From assembly GCA_050330055.1 (NCBI GenBank), contig JBHJOF010000339.1, forward strand, positions 1-22,288: a stretch of DNA of 22,288 nucleotides. Direction: 5' to 3'. Positions 22,001-22,288 of this stretch are shown in pieces. How positions within the stretch are numbered: the stretch's first letter is position 1; every line of letters starts with the position of its first letter. Source of the DNA: JBHJOF01 sp050330055 (lineage in GTDB: Bacteria; Pseudomonadota; Alphaproteobacteria; Kiloniellales; JAKSDN01). The position numbers and the translations under genes are program-made. The notes below the pieces were generated by a model. It did no database searches, was not told the origin of the DNA, and saw only the letters and a list, made by a program, of their open reading frames with translations.

Positions 22001-22288
22001 ATGGCCCAGCACGTCCGCTCGCTTCCCCCCGCCCCTTCTCGCAAAGCTTCCAACGCTGCGACCGAGCCCGGTGCCACCGCCGCGCTCATCGAGCGCATCT
22101 ATCTCGTCGCGCGCCAGGTGTCGCGCGGCCAGGTCGCGACCTACGGCCAGATCGCGCTGGTCGCCGGCGCGCCCTCGGCGCGCATCGTCGGCTACGCCAT
22201 GGCGCACCTGCCGAGCGGCAGCAAGGTGCCCTGGCAGCGCGTCATCAACAGCCAGGGCCAGGTCAGCCCGCGCAAGGAAGGCAGCAGC
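22001..22288 (+). CDS. Alkyltransferase-like (ATL) DNA-binding protein, 3' end outside window
   Basis: The frame is open from ATG 22001 to the end of the window (96 codons, no stop). The part from residue 28 has the MGMT DNA-binding fold: IERIYLVARQVSRGQVATYG, then GAPSARIVGYAM and VPWQRVINSQG. In O6-alkylguanine-DNA alkyltransferase the motif is PCHRV, with the reactive Cys. Here the position is Trp (PWQRV, Trp78), which defines alkyltransferase-like proteins that bind O6-alkylguanine without repairing it and recruit nucleotide excision repair. An N-terminal extension of about 27 residues is Ala/Pro-rich. The gene begins 26 bases after cobT. A short AAGGGCC may be the ribosome site. Confidence 0.88.
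   Translation, partial: MAQHVRSLPPAPSRKASNAATEPGATAALIERIYLVARQVSRGQVATYGQIALVAGAPSARIVGYAMAHLPSGSKVPWQRVINSQGQVSPRKEGSS

Noticed and set aside
1..22288. CRISPR array, prophage, tRNA or rRNA genes
   Set aside because: No regularly spaced direct repeats, phage-type proteins or recognisable tRNA/rRNA sequence were seen.

Overview
The window is high-GC, densely coded DNA from an alphaproteobacterium, probably in or near the Rhodospirillales. Three things suggest this: the aerobic cobaltochelatase pair cobS-cobT behind a bolA gene and a J-domain gene; the rsmD/rluB/tadA neighbourhood with mutL nearby; and several families of GC-rich palindromic repeats between genes. The lineage is inferred from gene content only. 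No rRNA, tRNA, CRISPR array, phage gene or transposase gene was seen. The window holds 20 genes, two of them cut by its edges.

Left part (1-7242): the 3' end of an endonuclease-type mutL; bacterioferritin (bfr) facing its iron-release partner bfd, with a candidate Fur-controlled promoter in front of bfd; a nitronate monooxygenase gene that is clearly less GC-rich than its surroundings; then a leftward group rsmD, rluB and a class I glutamine-amidotransferase-like hydrolase, divergent from tadA. Most gaps here carry palindromic repeats.

Middle (7243-10684): a repeat-filled gap, a two-gene unit with a 4-base overlap (DOPA-dioxygenase-like protein and a membrane-anchored TlpA/DsbE-like thioredoxin), and an orphan membrane sensor histidine kinase behind a perfect 12-bp inverted repeat.

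Right-centre (11015-16133): a leftward four-gene operon of a PhoD-like phosphatase, a 205-residue protein, a GMC flavin oxidoreductase of the cholesterol-oxidase-like group, and an alpha/beta hydrolase with a cysteine in the nucleophile position. The last three look like separate versions of domains that, from memory, occur fused in other bacteria. The oxidoreductase carries a ferredoxin-style four-cysteine motif. A PhoB-box-like direct repeat lies upstream. This operon is the most unusual content of the window; its substrate is not known.

Right part (16458-22288): a class III aminotransferase related to glutamate-1-semialdehyde aminomutase, a long inverted repeat, bolA divergent from a rightward group of a J-domain protein, cobS, cobT and the start of a gene for an alkyltransferase-like protein (Trp in place of the reactive Cys). 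A perfect 16-bp palindrome sits between the divergent bolA and J-domain genes.
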